Assembly: GCA_002633005.1 (NCBI GenBank)
Contig: NMRA01000015.1
Location: 1,477,671-1,541,670, forward strand
DNA: 64,000 bases
Source of the DNA: Phoronis australis
Taxonomy: Eukaryota; Phoronida; Phoronidae
Direction: 5' to 3'
The notes under the pieces are model-generated. The model was not told the origin of the DNA. It searched no databases and was given only the letters and a program-made list of their open reading frames with translations. Positions 25,188 through 40,400 of the stretch are shown piece by piece. The position numbers and the translations under genes are program-made. Numbering within the stretch: position 1 is the first letter of the stretch; every line of letters begins with the position of its first letter.

Positions 25188-28100
25188 ATGTTATCTGTTC
25201 TGATAACCATGTTTGGTGGGTACGAAGTCGCGCAGTATTTAACTCCAGATGTTGCAGATGACATGAATTCCGGCCAAGACGAAGAGGTTCCTGCTCGCTT
25301 GGTGCCGCACAAATATAACCTAACCCGGAAGTGCAACCCTTGGTCTTGGATGTTGTGCGAAGATCATGTTCTGTTGGGTGAATGTTCCGAACTTGAGGGA
25401 CCAAAGCCGTTGGTAAGGCCGTATGATTGGCTAGAGCCTTGGTACTGTAGCTGAAAACGATTTCAGTACATTTGCTCTTTATTATGTACCTCCCTTGGAA
25501 ATGCTATAGTCTTCCTGCAAAAACTTGCTGGGTGTTCTAACACATTGATCGCTTAGACATCAAATGAAGTCATCTAGAAAGTCTATCTTAAAGCTGAGAC
25601 TTTTATAAGTCCAGAAAATCAATTAACTATTGACGTGGTTCACAAAAATGTGCAGCCATGTTTGTTGCTGTCTCTGTGATCCATGTTCACCACAATTCAT
25701 TTAGAGTAAAATGTTGGATATTTTTATTTTTGTACAATATGTCTGTTTTTCAAAACCATAAAAGTTTTGTTATGGTTTTACTATAGTGTTGTGATTACAG
25801 TCATTGCCAATAGATGACATTAGCTATGGAAATGTAGCTTTGTCTGAGTACCAGCACAGATAGATCGCATGCTAACTCGGATTTTGTTTGGCGACCTGGT
25901 AATAATCCCAGTCGTGATGAAGTCGCCACCCACATTTCCGAGCATCTGCCCAAAATACTACAGTGAGTAAGAAGACGGGAGTCGGGTTTTATTTGGCAAA
26001 ATCCTGAAGGCCCCATACACGACTCGTCATGATCATCTGTGTTTCCCTTAGGCTAGAGGTGCGCAGAGTATTGGGCACCGAGAGGGAAATTGATCATTAC
26101 CGAGAACGCGGTATTTTCCATTTGACTGAACTAGTAAGAAAGCCCAGTCCCGGGTGTTCCAGTAGCCATTTGCTTAATTCTCTGGTTCTGTGTCTTAGAT
26201 ATCCTATTTTCCTGTGTTTTTCTTGTTTTACAACCTCATTTTCCATTTATGAACCTGGGAATTTTGACATGACATATTTGGGGAGTGGACAATATGCTAA
26301 GTGTCGAGCCATGTATGCAAATCACCTACAACCTGAAATATGTTTCAGCACATCATAAAGCAAGACAAGCTGAATAAAGATTTCGACGCCAACCATTTTA
26401 CAGTCAAGATCATGGCTGTAGACACACAAGCCGTCAAGAGGTATTGAAAGTAATACAGTTGAAACATGTTACAACAAGCTCTCATAGGACTAAAATTTTA
26501 TTACCCCTAATGGGTTTTGAATAGCCCAGTCTGGAATGCAATACACCTGGTTTGCCACTCAGGCTTGTGGAATGGAACTTTGCAAATGAATGAATTTTAA
26601 AAACGTAGTTTGTTGTCATGAGGTTTGACTGTATTTAATTTCCATTATAGGTTTCTGTTTCTTACGATCAGAATGGGCAAGATTTTGTAACAAATGGTCA
26701 TGTTTTACGTTTTCTTTAAGGTTGGTTTACAATATGTAGTTCATCCAATTCTTATGTAAAAAGTTTGTAAAAGTATTAACTACGACAATCGTAACATTGC
26801 TGTTGTTTTTAAATGATTGCTTGTTTACGTGTGGCAACTGATACACGTTGTTTGTATGACTTATATTACAGCAACTATTTCCATCTTAGCGATGATATGA
26901 GTGTTTTGCTGATTGAAGACACTTGTGAAACCTATGCATATGTAAGTTTTAGCTTCACACTCTAAAGCTTCACTTTAACCTGAAAACCCACATTTGAATT
27001 AACATAAACTCATTGCCACTCTCGGATGAATCTCATTAGGTTTTTTCTCAGACATGGTTTTTTTCACTGTGAATAATGAGTTACCTGGAATTAGCAAATA
27101 GCACCTCTAGGATTGAGGAAAAGAAAAAAACTATGAATTATTCATTATGGATTAGATCATTTTAGTTTATTTGTGGCTTGTGAAGCTAGTGGTAACTTTT
27201 AGACTCAAGCACTGATGTGTCCTATAGGTGGTTATCAGTATGCCTTTTAAGGCACTGTGTCACCACCTTGGCGATAAGACATGCCTTTGTTTTTCTGTCA
27301 CTTGAGGGATAGTGTTACTACGATGACCTTTGTGTGTTTGGGCAGACACTAGTTGATTCCATGACTGTAGAGTATTGATAAAAAATGTTATAAACAATAT
27401 CAAAACATATCATGTTGTTATTATCAGTCATAATGACCTATATTAAGCATGATAATGAAGGTCAATATGTCGCTTGGCCTTGTTTATCTTGTGCTACATT
27501 GTCCTTGTCTGAACTTTTATGGTGAAAGTAACGAACAACTACTGAGACACTATTCATTCTATGGACTCCTACTGGAAATGCTTGCAGAGCATTGTCCATA
27601 AGAGCCATTTCCTGTAACCTCACAGTGCCCTCTCTTGTTCAGTGGTATTTACCCACAATGCTGTGTGTATGTGGGGGCACTTTCTTGGCTCACACTTGCA
27701 CACTGCTGCCATGCGTTTATTATTATTTTACATTAAACTAATTCTTCACCTATTTAGTACAAACAAGTGAATTTTTCTTTGTCAAACTTCTCAAAAAATT
27801 GCATAAAGATTACAAAGTTTTAGTCAACTGTTGGTGTTTTTCTGCTGTGTAGATGTCATAACAAACATTTGGTAAAGCTTCATTGTTTTGTAGCAGGGTA
27901 ATTAACCTCGCAAATATTTAGTTCTGTGCCATAGCTATCATAAGAGATGGTTCTGTGAAACTGTAGCCATTCACAACATTGTTAGAGGGATTTGGAAAAT
28001 GAAAAAGTTGTATTTTGACTATTGTTTTTGTCTGAAATTGGTAAGATTTTACCGTGGTTTACCATTTGTCATTCTGAAGGCAATAAACTTTTACTGGTGC

Positions 28101-31100
28101 ATAGTAGGTTCTAATGCAGTTATAAAAAATTGATAAGCCAAGTGAGGTGCAACAGATTGTTGTTCACTTATCTGACTTGGCTCCAAAATGTGTTGAACAC
28201 TAGGTCAATTGAACAATGCATGTTTCAACCTCTGCAAATGTGTAAGGAGTGGAGATTATTGACAGCTCTTCCAAAAATGTTGATTCTCAATTCCTTATTG
28301 GTGATTTACATTAACATTTATACATGTTCCAGTAATACCACACACTGGTCATTTACACCCTTTTCCCAGCATGCATTTTGTATGATGTTGAAAATTATGG
28401 ATGATTTGTTACATAATACATATTGAAATATTAACAGAATGAACTATGATTTTGAAGTTTTCAACTTTGCCTCTTTTGTGTCCTGAATACTGTGCAGTCA
28501 TTAACCCAGATTTGCCTTGCTACTGTCAGGTGCATCACTTCACACTTTATGATACTGAAGCACGTGGATTTGTTCGACCATTCTGCATGGCGTATGTCAG
28601 TTCAGACAAAGAGTGAGTACTATACATTCAGTGGTATTAATCATTATCACTATGCAGTTGCTGTATTAATGATAGCTATGATTTAAGTGGACGTCTGCTT
28701 CAGGTGGTGACTGCAAATGAGTTTCAAAATTTATAACCGCTTTGGTGTGAACTGGGTATATATTACTAAGGGCTATATTTAGCATGATCTGAATAACTTT
28801 TCTTCTTCAACTGTTTTGCATAATTTTTGTTTTTTCAAAGGCTAACTGCTGTCCTACATATACTAAAACGATTACCAAATGCATTTGGGTGCACTGTAAA
28901 AACTGTTGCTAATGAAGCAGATAGCTATGTTAAGTCTGTATTGTAAACAATTGTTGGGTAACATGATTAACTTCCTATTCAGTTCTCTAAATGTCAGTGA
29001 CCCTTCACTTCCCGTTTATGTCTGCATTACTGGTTTGTATATTCAGTTATGTTTTCTTTACCAGTCTACATCATTTTAAAGTGACTTAATATCGCTTTGC
29101 TTTATTTTAGAAAGATGTGTGATCACTATGAGTCAATCAGACAAGAGTTTTACATGGTATTGTATTAGAATTTTTTGTATTTGTTGTATTTGTTCTTGTT
29201 GTTCTTGTTGTTCTTGGTGTTGTTTCTTCATTCAGTAGTTAATTCAAACAACGCATTTGTACTTAAAGTGGAACTTGCACGCTAATTCCTTATCTCTGTG
29301 ATTGCTTAGTCAAATTAGTTTGAAACATAACATATAGCGATGTGAATATGAAGTAGGTTTAAAATTCCCAATTGTTTTTAAGAGCGAGTTTTGTGTGGAT
29401 AATGATCCGCTGTAAATAAATCAACTGTGTCCAGTAAGTATCGTGACATGGTGTTGGGGAATAACACTGCATGATGCGGGTTATGCCAAGGTATGCCATT
29501 AGTGCAAAGGTCACTTATTTGCAAAATCTTGGTTTTCACATTGAAAAGTTGTCAATGAATTCAACTGCATTTTGTTTAGCGTAGATGATGTTCAAATAGC
29601 ATTGCCGTTTAGTTCCTGCTATACATTAGCATAGTTAGGAGCGTGCAAATACATCTTAAGCAGTCTTTTTTAACAAATTTTAGCGCTTGAACAAAAAGAT
29701 TTGGGAAAATTTGAAATCAATTTTTATAATCAAGGTTTTGTTTTGTAGGTTTCCCAAATTTACCATTCCTACAATATGAGGGTTTTTAAATCAGATCTGG
29801 AGAATCGTGTTGAAGATCTAAAATTTACAAGAGGTAAGGTTTGTAATATGCTAATGTAATATGGTGCAATGAAGGCAACAGGAGAATTGTAATTTCTCAA
29901 AGATAATTATTTAAACCAAATCACTTCTTTACAATTTTCATGTTTTGCACTTAACTATATTTTAGAAAAAAATGTAGGCATTCACTACAATATTAGAAAC
30001 TAATAAACTTTGTGAAAAATTCAATTTTGACAATTATTTATGTCTGAAATGGTAAAATTTCCTGATCTGTGTTCAGCATGCTACTCGAATGGCAAATGAT
30101 ACAGTCTTTGCAGTTTGACACAAAAATATTTGCCAATATTGCATTTTTTCATTTTTCAATAGGTTATGGCTCTGTCGCCAATGCCTACAATTTTTCAAAA
30201 TATTGTCTGATGGTAACTATGTTGTGGAATTTGAAAGTGAGGAAATAAAATTTCCCTTGTCGGCCAAATTGCACCTTAAGTTGGTGAGATTTTACGAACT
30301 GCACATCCTCAACGCGGCACTTCTTTGCGTGATATTTTGTCGATATGTTTGTTCTCTATTTTTGCCTGAATTAAATGTGCTTGACTGATGAAGTGTCATG
30401 TTAATGAAATCAAGCCTTTGTTGATAGTGTCATGAATAGGAAACATCTAACGTGCAGTGCATTACTGTTGTGAGAGCTTGAAAGAGATTTAATCTTGGCC
30501 CAATTGTTATGTGCAACATGTGTCGAGTTGTCAAAGGCAAAAGCTTTTGAGTTTGGAAATTAGACTCTTGACCCTGGTCTTGTTCTCCGTCATATATGAT
30601 CTGTAATTCATTGCAGCTTGTTTTTTGAAAAGTCAAAACGGCATTGGCGACGACGAATTCAAAGACATATTTAAAGGCGTTATGTTAAGTAATATCGACA
30701 ACTTACTCCAAGAGGCAGTAGCTGCTTACAACGTGGTCCAGTCGGTATGTGTTCTCTTTCTTTTCTTTTCTTTATTTAATTATACTAAAGCTTTAATCAG
30801 TTACTATAAATGCTTTTTAATTTACCACAACTATAGTAGATAGGTGGAATTTCATTTCGTCGAGTTTTTAATAACAGAATTAAATGTTTTTGAAAAAATT
30901 TGATTCCTGATTATAGCTCACCGATTGTTACTCCCTTTGTGACTACGTATGTTTTTTTTAGTTAATATTCTTCACAGTCATTTATAAAGTTGGTACTATT
31001 TCATCAACAGTTTTTGTTCATGCCGTCCAAACTTAGAGTACATACATATGAACATGCATACATATTTCATTTTATTGCAACACTGGTGATAAATTATGAC

Positions 31101-34100
31101 TGGAATCAAAATAGTTATCATAGTTAATTGGGTTGTTCATGTATCTTTGTTCACACAGTACTTTTTTAAATGTTTTGACATTTTCTAATTTTCATTAGTA
31201 TTTCATTCAAAACTAAATTCATGTTATAATTTTATCTTTGTAGTCATATCAGTGGAGAGATTTTAACTGGCACGGTTCTTCAGGATCTTTTGGCTGTGGA
31301 GGTAAGTTATTTTTCATTAAACTGTATTTCTCAGCAGCACCTTTGTCCAAGCCCTGCACACTGGATAATTAAAATACAATTAAGTGAACATTTAACATGT
31401 TAAAAGGTAAATCTAACCAGTCACATATCTTAAAGAGATATTTACCTGCTCTTGATAACGCTGAACAGCCAAGATGCAACCTTAGGTACTTCAGGCACTA
31501 TACATAGTAGACCCACTATTACTAGACTCGAGTAGGCTAGTCCATCAGCAGTTCAAAAATGAAAACAAATTTCTTGATTCGTTATGCAAGGCGTTTAGCT
31601 TGATGTACATGAGTTTGGTATTTCATTGTCAGCTGCACGAAGACTTGTGGTTTGCTCTGGAGTTTCAATGTCCTGAGTAGGTGAGCTGGTTACTCCAGAT
31701 CGTCTATCACAGCAAAATCATATTTATACAGAATCTAAACAATAATCTTATTTTAACATACTGGAGTCTAACCAGTTTTATGGTGAAAACGATTTGCCAG
31801 AAATCACCCGAGTGTGTCCAGAAAGTACAAGGCTGGGTATTGTTGGCCAGCAATTTTTGGTTTCTCTTTTAGAAATTATCTGCAGTGCTTTTTAAAATCA
31901 GTTAGCCACTTATTAGTCATATTGTCGCATTGTGTGTTTTTCTAATTCGTTTGACCAAATAATCACAGTATTAATTGATTAGCCTGCAAATTCTTCTTTG
32001 AACTGTGTAGTGTTATCACCTAAAGTGGTATTTTGGGTTTTAGCTGTTTTGCTTATTATGATGTTGTTGCTTATGTTTATGGATGTGATATTACACTTTC
32101 TGTTTACTTACAGATTCGTCAAGTATTAATTCTCAATTATCAAAACGTGAGGTAGGTAGCTGTTTGTTATTACTAATTCTGAATTTTAACTTTTTTAATT
32201 CGCTATCAAGTCACTGAGTTATTTGAATTTCTACTAAGTGTTTGTTTTATCCTGAATTCATTTTCATTGTAACTTAAATCTTTTGTGTTTTAATTAACGT
32301 GTATCTGTGCACATTGAAGATTTGATATTTTTGTGTGCTATTCAACCTAAATAAAATTCATAAGATATTTCATGTCCTGACTTCATACCAGTGTGACCTT
32401 TTCTCACTTTATCCTATATAGCCTTGCGTTCTTGATGTTCGCAACTGGAAAAGATTTGATTTCCGTCTTCGAAGTCTTGATGAGTTGTGTCGTGGAGGAG
32501 CCGATGAGGGTCTTTATACTCTCGAGTCCATCCATAAGGTGGGTCAATGTTTGATTGGTGTAACGTTAGAATGACGCGCCTCCGACATAATGTCTGTTCT
32601 ATGCTCCAGCCAGTGCTGCGAAGCCTTGACTTGTGATAAACTTCTGAGACACGTTCAGCAACTGTTACACTTGTCGATTCAATATTCTGCTATCTCTGTA
32701 GCTGGCTCTCTATTGACTATCGCTGTAACTGCTGATTCTCTTCACTGCAACTCAACTATAATTCTCCTGATTACTTACTTTCTTGAACTGCTGATTGTCT
32801 GACTTGCACAAACCCGTGCTAGTGTATTTGTAGCCTAATGCATTGTTCTAGAACTTTTCATCAATTCAAGCACATTCTAGAACTTTTCTGAATCTACCCA
32901 ACCATTCTACAAACATGTGCTAGTCTCTAGAATATTCCAGACTGTATTAATCACTGTCATGCTGGAGTCTTCTAGAAAGTTCCATACTATTCTGTAGTAA
33001 ACAAATTACATCATCACTGTACTTAAGTCAGGGGTCATGCCAATCAAACAGAATAAAATAACAAAACAATACAACTAAAAACAGTGTCAGTCTGTATTCT
33101 GACACTAATTTCAACCGTACGTTACCAAGTATACTAAAACAAAACATCCAAGTAATGTCTGTTCTATGCTCCAGCCAGTGTTGCGAAGCCTTGACATGAC
33201 TGTGATCAGCTCACGTAATCGGTCAGTATCAAGGGACCGATTTCTCGAAATGTGTTGTGCAGATATCTCTACAGTCTATCCGTAAAAGGTCATGCGCTCG
33301 GTTATTTTCTGTCATAACACTCTCATACATTCTCCTGCCTGTTGACTTTCATTATTTCAGGTTTTTGTGATAAGCTGTGATTGTAGTTTGCATTGCTAAT
33401 CCTGAATGGACCTTTATCACTGAGATTTATCAAATAGATATTGTGGCTGCGTATTAAATGATAGATAAGCAATATTTACTACCAGAGTAGACAGGCCTAT
33501 CCACAAGTGCACTCACTGGGCATACACTAGGAAAAATTCCACAGTACAGCCAGGGTGTGTATTTGGATTAAAACTCTGTTGAACTTGAGAAATGTATTAT
33601 TTTCATTTGTTGTCATATATCATTGTATTCTTAACATCAGTTTTTTTATTTATGTATTCGTATATAATAATTGTATATAGACTTCTTTGTATTTTTTTTA
33701 CCCAGATCTAATGCCTCTTGGCGCTTTCTGGGTTATGTATATTCATTGTATTCTGAAGATTTTGTAATAAACATTAAAAAAAATAATTTGAGAACACTTT
33801 GCTCGGTTTCTTGGGAAACAGACTCAGAAACCTTAAACAATTTCAATCAATGTGTCATTAAACTTAAGGATCTTGTTACATTATGTTATTCCCACGGTTT
33901 GCTCAACTATATTTTTGACATTGAATACAACTGGAGAATTGGGATATCCACCCATTTTGACAGTGAACTTGAAAGAGGGGATCCATTTGTATGTAGCTGT
34001 TGTGAAATAGGACCTCTTCAAAGGTTCTGTCCCAGAAACACACCTCTCCCCCCCACCCCCTTTATTAGAAGTTTCAACATGCTAATCCTCAAGCAATAGA

Positions 34101-37100
34101 TTCATGATGTCGTGTTAGCTAATATGAGTACTTCTTTTGTAATCAAAAAGTATAGATATGTTAAAACCCTTTCGTAAATTTGTGTAGTAGAAAACGTAGA
34201 AAATATATCTGAAACTAAATAAGGCGATCCAGATCCTCCCAAGGATACCATTGTTTCATGAAATGAATAATATAAATCGGTAAATAAAACAACAAGAATG
34301 GGTCAACTGAAATTTGTAGTAGAAAAACAAGTTTAAAATTCTCAAAGTGATTGCATATTTTGGTAGTTAATTTTGTCTGAAAAGGCACCCTCTTGAGCAC
34401 CACTTAATGTATACATCCTCTATGGCAAAAAGTCCATTTAATCAATGATAAATGTAATTGATATGCCCTCAAGTGTTTTCGTTTGTGCCAACGCATAGAT
34501 ATACATGGAATTTAAACAATTTTGTCCCGAAAATGTTATTTATTGAATACGTTCCCTGAATTTGTCTTTGAAAATTTTTGATTGAATTTTTTTGAAAAAA
34601 ATAAAAAGTCGCATTTACTCGTTTGTTTATGATCCAGGTGTGCTACATAGTGCGACAAAAAAGTATTGACATTCTTGGTTAAATAATTACAGTTTGTGTT
34701 TGCTAAGTAGTGGCATGTTTTTGTTGCTTTCAGCATTTTAATCGCAGTTCAATGATGCTTCATTTGGAGAATTTTGAGAAGTCATTTGGCAGTAAGTACC
34801 GTGAGATCTCAGAAACACTCTCATTGCTCTGATGACAGAAAAATTCTGTTTATATTTCATAGCAAAAAGTAATATCAAGAAAGACGTTTTCATGGATGCT
34901 GATATAAAAAATTCAAGGTCAAATTTGTGCATTTTTCCTCGTTTATTGTTCTTACAATGCTGTATGTTGATTCTGCTTACAGCTCCCTCTGCTTCAGTGG
35001 TAACGTTTGGTCAGATACTCACTGGTAATCTACATTTCCCCTTGGGCAGGTAAGTATTGAATTACGTAACTGTGGCTAGATGCAGCACTCCAGTTCATTT
35101 GTCATTTTCACCTCTTGTAGAAGTTTAGCCTGTAATAGCATTTAAAGCAGCTATAAACCTGACTCTTTTCACTGGAATAAATTTGAATCGAGATCAGTTA
35201 CTGTTATGAAATTGTATGTTGGTGATCTTATATGTGATTTCTGGGGCTCCAAAAGACTCGCCTGCTACTTCGTTATTGCTTGAGACCAGTCTGTACAAGT
35301 TATTTTGTGCAACGTATGGATTGGAGAAATAATGTACTGTCAGTTTTTTGCAAGCCCCGCCCATAAATCTGTGTAAGAAACAAATGGAGACCAATTTTAT
35401 AACGACAAGATGTCTAAGCCAAAAATTTCTTGGTGGGAATGTGGGCTTATGTTCACTTTGAGATTTAAAACATAATCTAAGAACAAGAGATATTGAGGTT
35501 GAATTACCCTAACAGCACAGATGGGTTCCAAAGGGTAACCATCCTTATGTTAAATGGTTGTTCTCGAGCACTTAAAGCCCTTGTTTTTGGACTAGGTGTT
35601 TGGAATAGTTTGACATTCTGGCCTGAATCACATCCATTGTGAGATATTTTATAATTACTTTTTAGTTGGCAATGCATAATTCCATTTTGTATAGAAACAT
35701 TAGTTTTTCCATTTTGATGGACTTATTCAAGTAATGCTATATTTTTGTAGCAACAAGAGCTGTACAACTGGTGTGGTGCCTAACTCTCACTGTTCATCTG
35801 CCTCAGTAAGTGCTTGTTGTTAAGATTCTGTTAAATACCATTTACCATGTTTTGAAAAGAAACTGCCACTGCCTATTACAGTCAAAAATGTTGTTTCCCA
35901 AGAGCAAGAAAAAAGTTATTTAGTCGATAATATGTGCCAATGAAATTTTTATGGTTTCCGCTTGGTAGATTATCTGACACTGAGGTCACCTGTTGGCTGG
36001 AAATGTAGATGTATGCTCTGTCTTCATTGAGTGGTTGCATTTTGGTCCGGATAGTGACCCACATTCCATTGCAGTTTGTTGTATCTATGTATTTGTAAAA
36101 TGTCACGCAAATGATTTCTCTGGTGTACAACTGTTTTGCTTCTCACCTAGTAAGTAACTGTCTTGACTAACTCCTTAGTGAGTTGTTGTGATATTTCTGT
36201 CCATTCAAGACTTTCTATGATCAATTGGTCTATACAGTTCAGCGCTCAGCACACTAGATGGATACTGTGATATTTAGATCTGCCCCCAATTGCATGCTTT
36301 CAGAGTGGTACAGTTGAGAGTTTCAAGTCAGCAGATGATCATTGTGAGGACACAGTAGCTAGAGAGAAAGAACCTTCTGATGGGTAAGTTTGCACTATGT
36401 GGTAGATAGTCACACAGCAAAGGGTTGGCTGTGGGCTTAAAAGTGACCCCCTTTCACATGGGTGAATGTGTAGCCATTAGGGACGCGACTTGCAGAGGGT
36501 TGAGTACATAGTCAAACACACACCTTTTACAGGGTCAAAGAGACGCACCTTTAACAGGGATAAATATGTGTATAGTCTGTAGACTCTCCTTCCGGGGTTG
36601 AGTACATGGTCGTGAAAAGAGACCCACCGTTCACATGGGGTTCTATTAGTCGAAGAGTCGCACCCTTGTCATGGGTGAGTATATAGTCAGAGACACGTCC
36701 TGTGCAAGGGTATGTGAAGTCTTATACTGCAGAGCTGCTACTAATAAAGAGACAGTACCCTTACAATGTCTAGTCAAAACAATGATGCAACTTTCAAAGG
36801 AGCAAGCATTATGTTTATGGCTTATAGTAATGAACATTCAATGAATTGTAGTGAAAGTACGTACTCCTTTAACTCTTGTAATAATAAACTAGGTGTGCTG
36901 TTGTGATGAGGAATATTGAAGGATATGTTACATTTGCCCCCAATATCAGACATCACTATGAGATCATATTTTGCATCTTTTTGTCATAACATGTAACTTC
37001 ACTACCCTTATATTTACCACCTTATCATTGATGGTTTGTCCCATGTAAATACAGTTGAATTTTTATCGAGTAATCAGGTGTTGCCTACTGACACTCAACA

Positions 37101-37417
37101 TTTTTTTCAGGTCAGCGATGTGCCCAAGCGCTGGTAGTTTTCAACTGATCTCTTCTTTAGACGGTAAGTTAGAAACAAAGAAAACTTAACTCTAAAACCT
37201 ACATTTCCGTAATAATTCTTTTATGGAAATTTTCTTTTGAAGCGTTGAAGTTTTGTTAATTTGTGATGATTGTTGATTTCAGACAATGTGGTTGAGACAT
37301 CAGACACATGTACAAACACTTCTCAATTATTTTCGGAATTCAGTGGTTGTGTGGAGTGTTCAAAGTCAGAGACAAAAAGGTGAGTTTCATTTCTTTGTTA
37401 TTGTTTGCATATGTTTA

Positions 37418-37467
<50 letters not shown>

Positions 37468-40400
37468 TTGCTTTGTTATCAGTTCTTCGGGAGGGCATAA
37501 GCTATGTGCTTTATAGCGTTATACACAGGCAGTTTTGGTTGATAACAATTTAACATAAAATATCTAGACATCAGTTCTTATCAACCATGTAAATTATGAA
37601 TGCACATGAATGGTATAATATGATATAAATGATTGTTAAGAATTTATGTTAACAGTTGATGCAATTTTTCATGCAAGATTTATCATCCATCGTAATAATT
37701 TGTAAGGATTTCTTATCACTGATCAATTATAAAATGATCATGTATCACTGAACAATGATAAATGATCATGTATCACTGAACAATGATAGATGATCATGTA
37801 TCACTGAACAATGATAAATGATCGTGTATCACTGAACAATGATAAATGATCATGTATCCTCAGCCTGATATAAATTCACATCAACCAAAATGGGGTGTTG
37901 GAAATAAGGGGTTAGTAATCGTTTTTTAACACTCTTCAAATGATAAAGATTATAAGGATTGAACCAGTGCATAATCTCAGAACTCCTTTCAAAAGTCAAT
38001 ACAATAAAAATTTTATTGTCTTAACATTTTCTGTTAGCAAGCTATTGATGACCAGACCTTCACAAGTATATTCCCTGTTCTTTGTAGAGGGAAACTTACT
38101 GAAATTGGTGCCAGTTTTGCAGTCCTATTCGTACAATTGTCCTTCCTTTTCCTATGCACACAAGCTTTTATAAAATGGTCCTGCTAGTTTTTTTGTTTCC
38201 CCAGCGTTGATCCTCAGTCACTGTTTGGTGTAGGCTCACTTCTATCCAATTCTAGGCGATCAGAATCATTCCTGAAGTCAAGTATCCTGCATGTCAATGA
38301 CTTGTCCTGGACATCACCAGGTAAGTGTAGCAACCAGAGGTGGATTTAGGGGGGAGTAGAGAGGGAGACAGGCTCTCAACACCAGATATGACCAAAAAAA
38401 CTGCTGGCGTGCCTTTTTAGGGCTCACGCAAACCTGTCTTTCAGAAATTCTGGTGATGCTTCATCCCTGATAAAATTCTAGATGGCCAATGTTCTAACTG
38501 TTTAGAGTGCTAGTAAGCTACATCATCTCGTGTTACGATGTTGCACAGATTTTCTTTTTGGTGTCGGTGACAACAAAAAGAAAATTGGACAGAGCCAATT
38601 GTCATACTTCAGCAGATATTTTTTTCAGTTCTAATTTTCAACCTGTAAAGTAAATAGTGTCTCCAAATCTTAAGTAATCACAAAATGAAAATGTGAACAA
38701 AACTGAATTTTGTAGTGACATGAATCTTTTTCTTTAAAAATGTAGACATTTGTCTTGGTTGTAGAAATTTTTGCACAAGACTAGTGAGTTCGTTTTCTGT
38801 ATTCCGTTTGCCACAAAAGTTTGTCTAGGACTTTCTGTCAATGCCTTCTAACCCAAAAACTAAGACAAATGAAGATTTGTGAAAATTTGCATCTTATGAT
38901 GAAAATCACATTTTTTAGAAAAACAATTACGTCGTTTGTCTAATTTACAGGTTATGGCTTACTGACATATATGAACCATTTTCCATTCCTTCTTGATGTC
39001 ATCTATGCACTCATGAGAGGATCATCGGTGGTTGTCATGGGAACGCACGAGCGTGATAATGAGTTAGCCCCGCTACTGAAGGCTCTCAGTATATTTGTGC
39101 CTACAAATAAAAGGTAGGAATTTTAAACACGTTTTTGCAGTTGAACAAAAATGACCAAAAATTGTTATTATCTCATTTTTAATAGCTCGTTGTATTGCTC
39201 AAAATGCACAGAATTTCACTGGTTGGTGGTATCTATACAATAGAGATGGAACAAAAATGATGTAAAATATTTTCGTATTTCTTTTTTGAGAAATTTGGTA
39301 AAATAAAATTTCAAATATTCCATGATATTGCGTTCTAAATGAAAGAACCTTTACTCTTGGAGTAAATTTTAGACCAGTTTGTAAGAGTTCATAAGCCTAT
39401 TACATGATGAATAGTAAGCGAATGTTTATGATGTGTTCTTTAAAATTCCTCGTTATAGTGCCCACCATCACATAATTGCTGACATGGACAGATTGTCTCA
39501 AGCACTGTCAAAGTACAAGTTGGTCGGCTGCATCCGCCGCACAAGACACACAAAAGACATAGAATCATGCTCATATAAGGTACTTTTTTATTTGGTTTGG
39601 AGAAAAGCCTCAAGAGCAATATGAAGTAATTATAGTTGACTTCAGTGTATGTATTGTAGTGTACAGGAAGGCAGTCATTTTTTGCCTGTTGTTTACTTAA
39701 TTATTGGTTTTCTGAGTTTACAGGATGTGTTTTATTTTTTGGCAAGCTTGTACTACTAGCTCTACATTTATCAGATTACTTTGCACTGGTATCCTCTCTC
39801 CATGAATTTTCAGTAACCCTTAGTAACGCAATCGGTGAACTCCATTTGGTCCATAGTTTGTATTGTGTAAAATTAGAGGCACAAATTTCTGTGTTAAAAA
39901 TCTCAAAAAAGGTTCCACCCAAACTCTAGCCAAAGCAAAGTTTTTAATGATAATCCATGTGGCTTTAAGATTCCATGTTTAATATGTAGTCATCATTAGT
40001 GCAATGTGTAATATGTAGTAAGCTCTGATTCAATGTGTTTAATATGTAGTAAGCACTGATTCTATGTGTTTAATATGTAGTAAGCACTAGTGTAATGTTT
40101 TTATTGTGTAGTCATCGGTAGAACATTTAGAGACTGTGATTTCTTTGACAGTGTTGTGTTCAGTCTTTGATGTTCTTATGGTGTCTCATACAGGATGATT
40201 GTGTCTTGGTTGATCTTGAGAAGAAGTCCTGCACAGCGCCATCTTACAGGGTATGACTGTACTATATATTAGTGGCCTGTCACTGTCAGCTCTTTCTCTT
40301 GTCTGAGTACCATTAACTGACTATGAAAGCTTGGAAACTTGAGCTGTAGACCAGTTAATTAATATTTCCGGATATTAGTTTTAACTTTTTCAAGATTATG

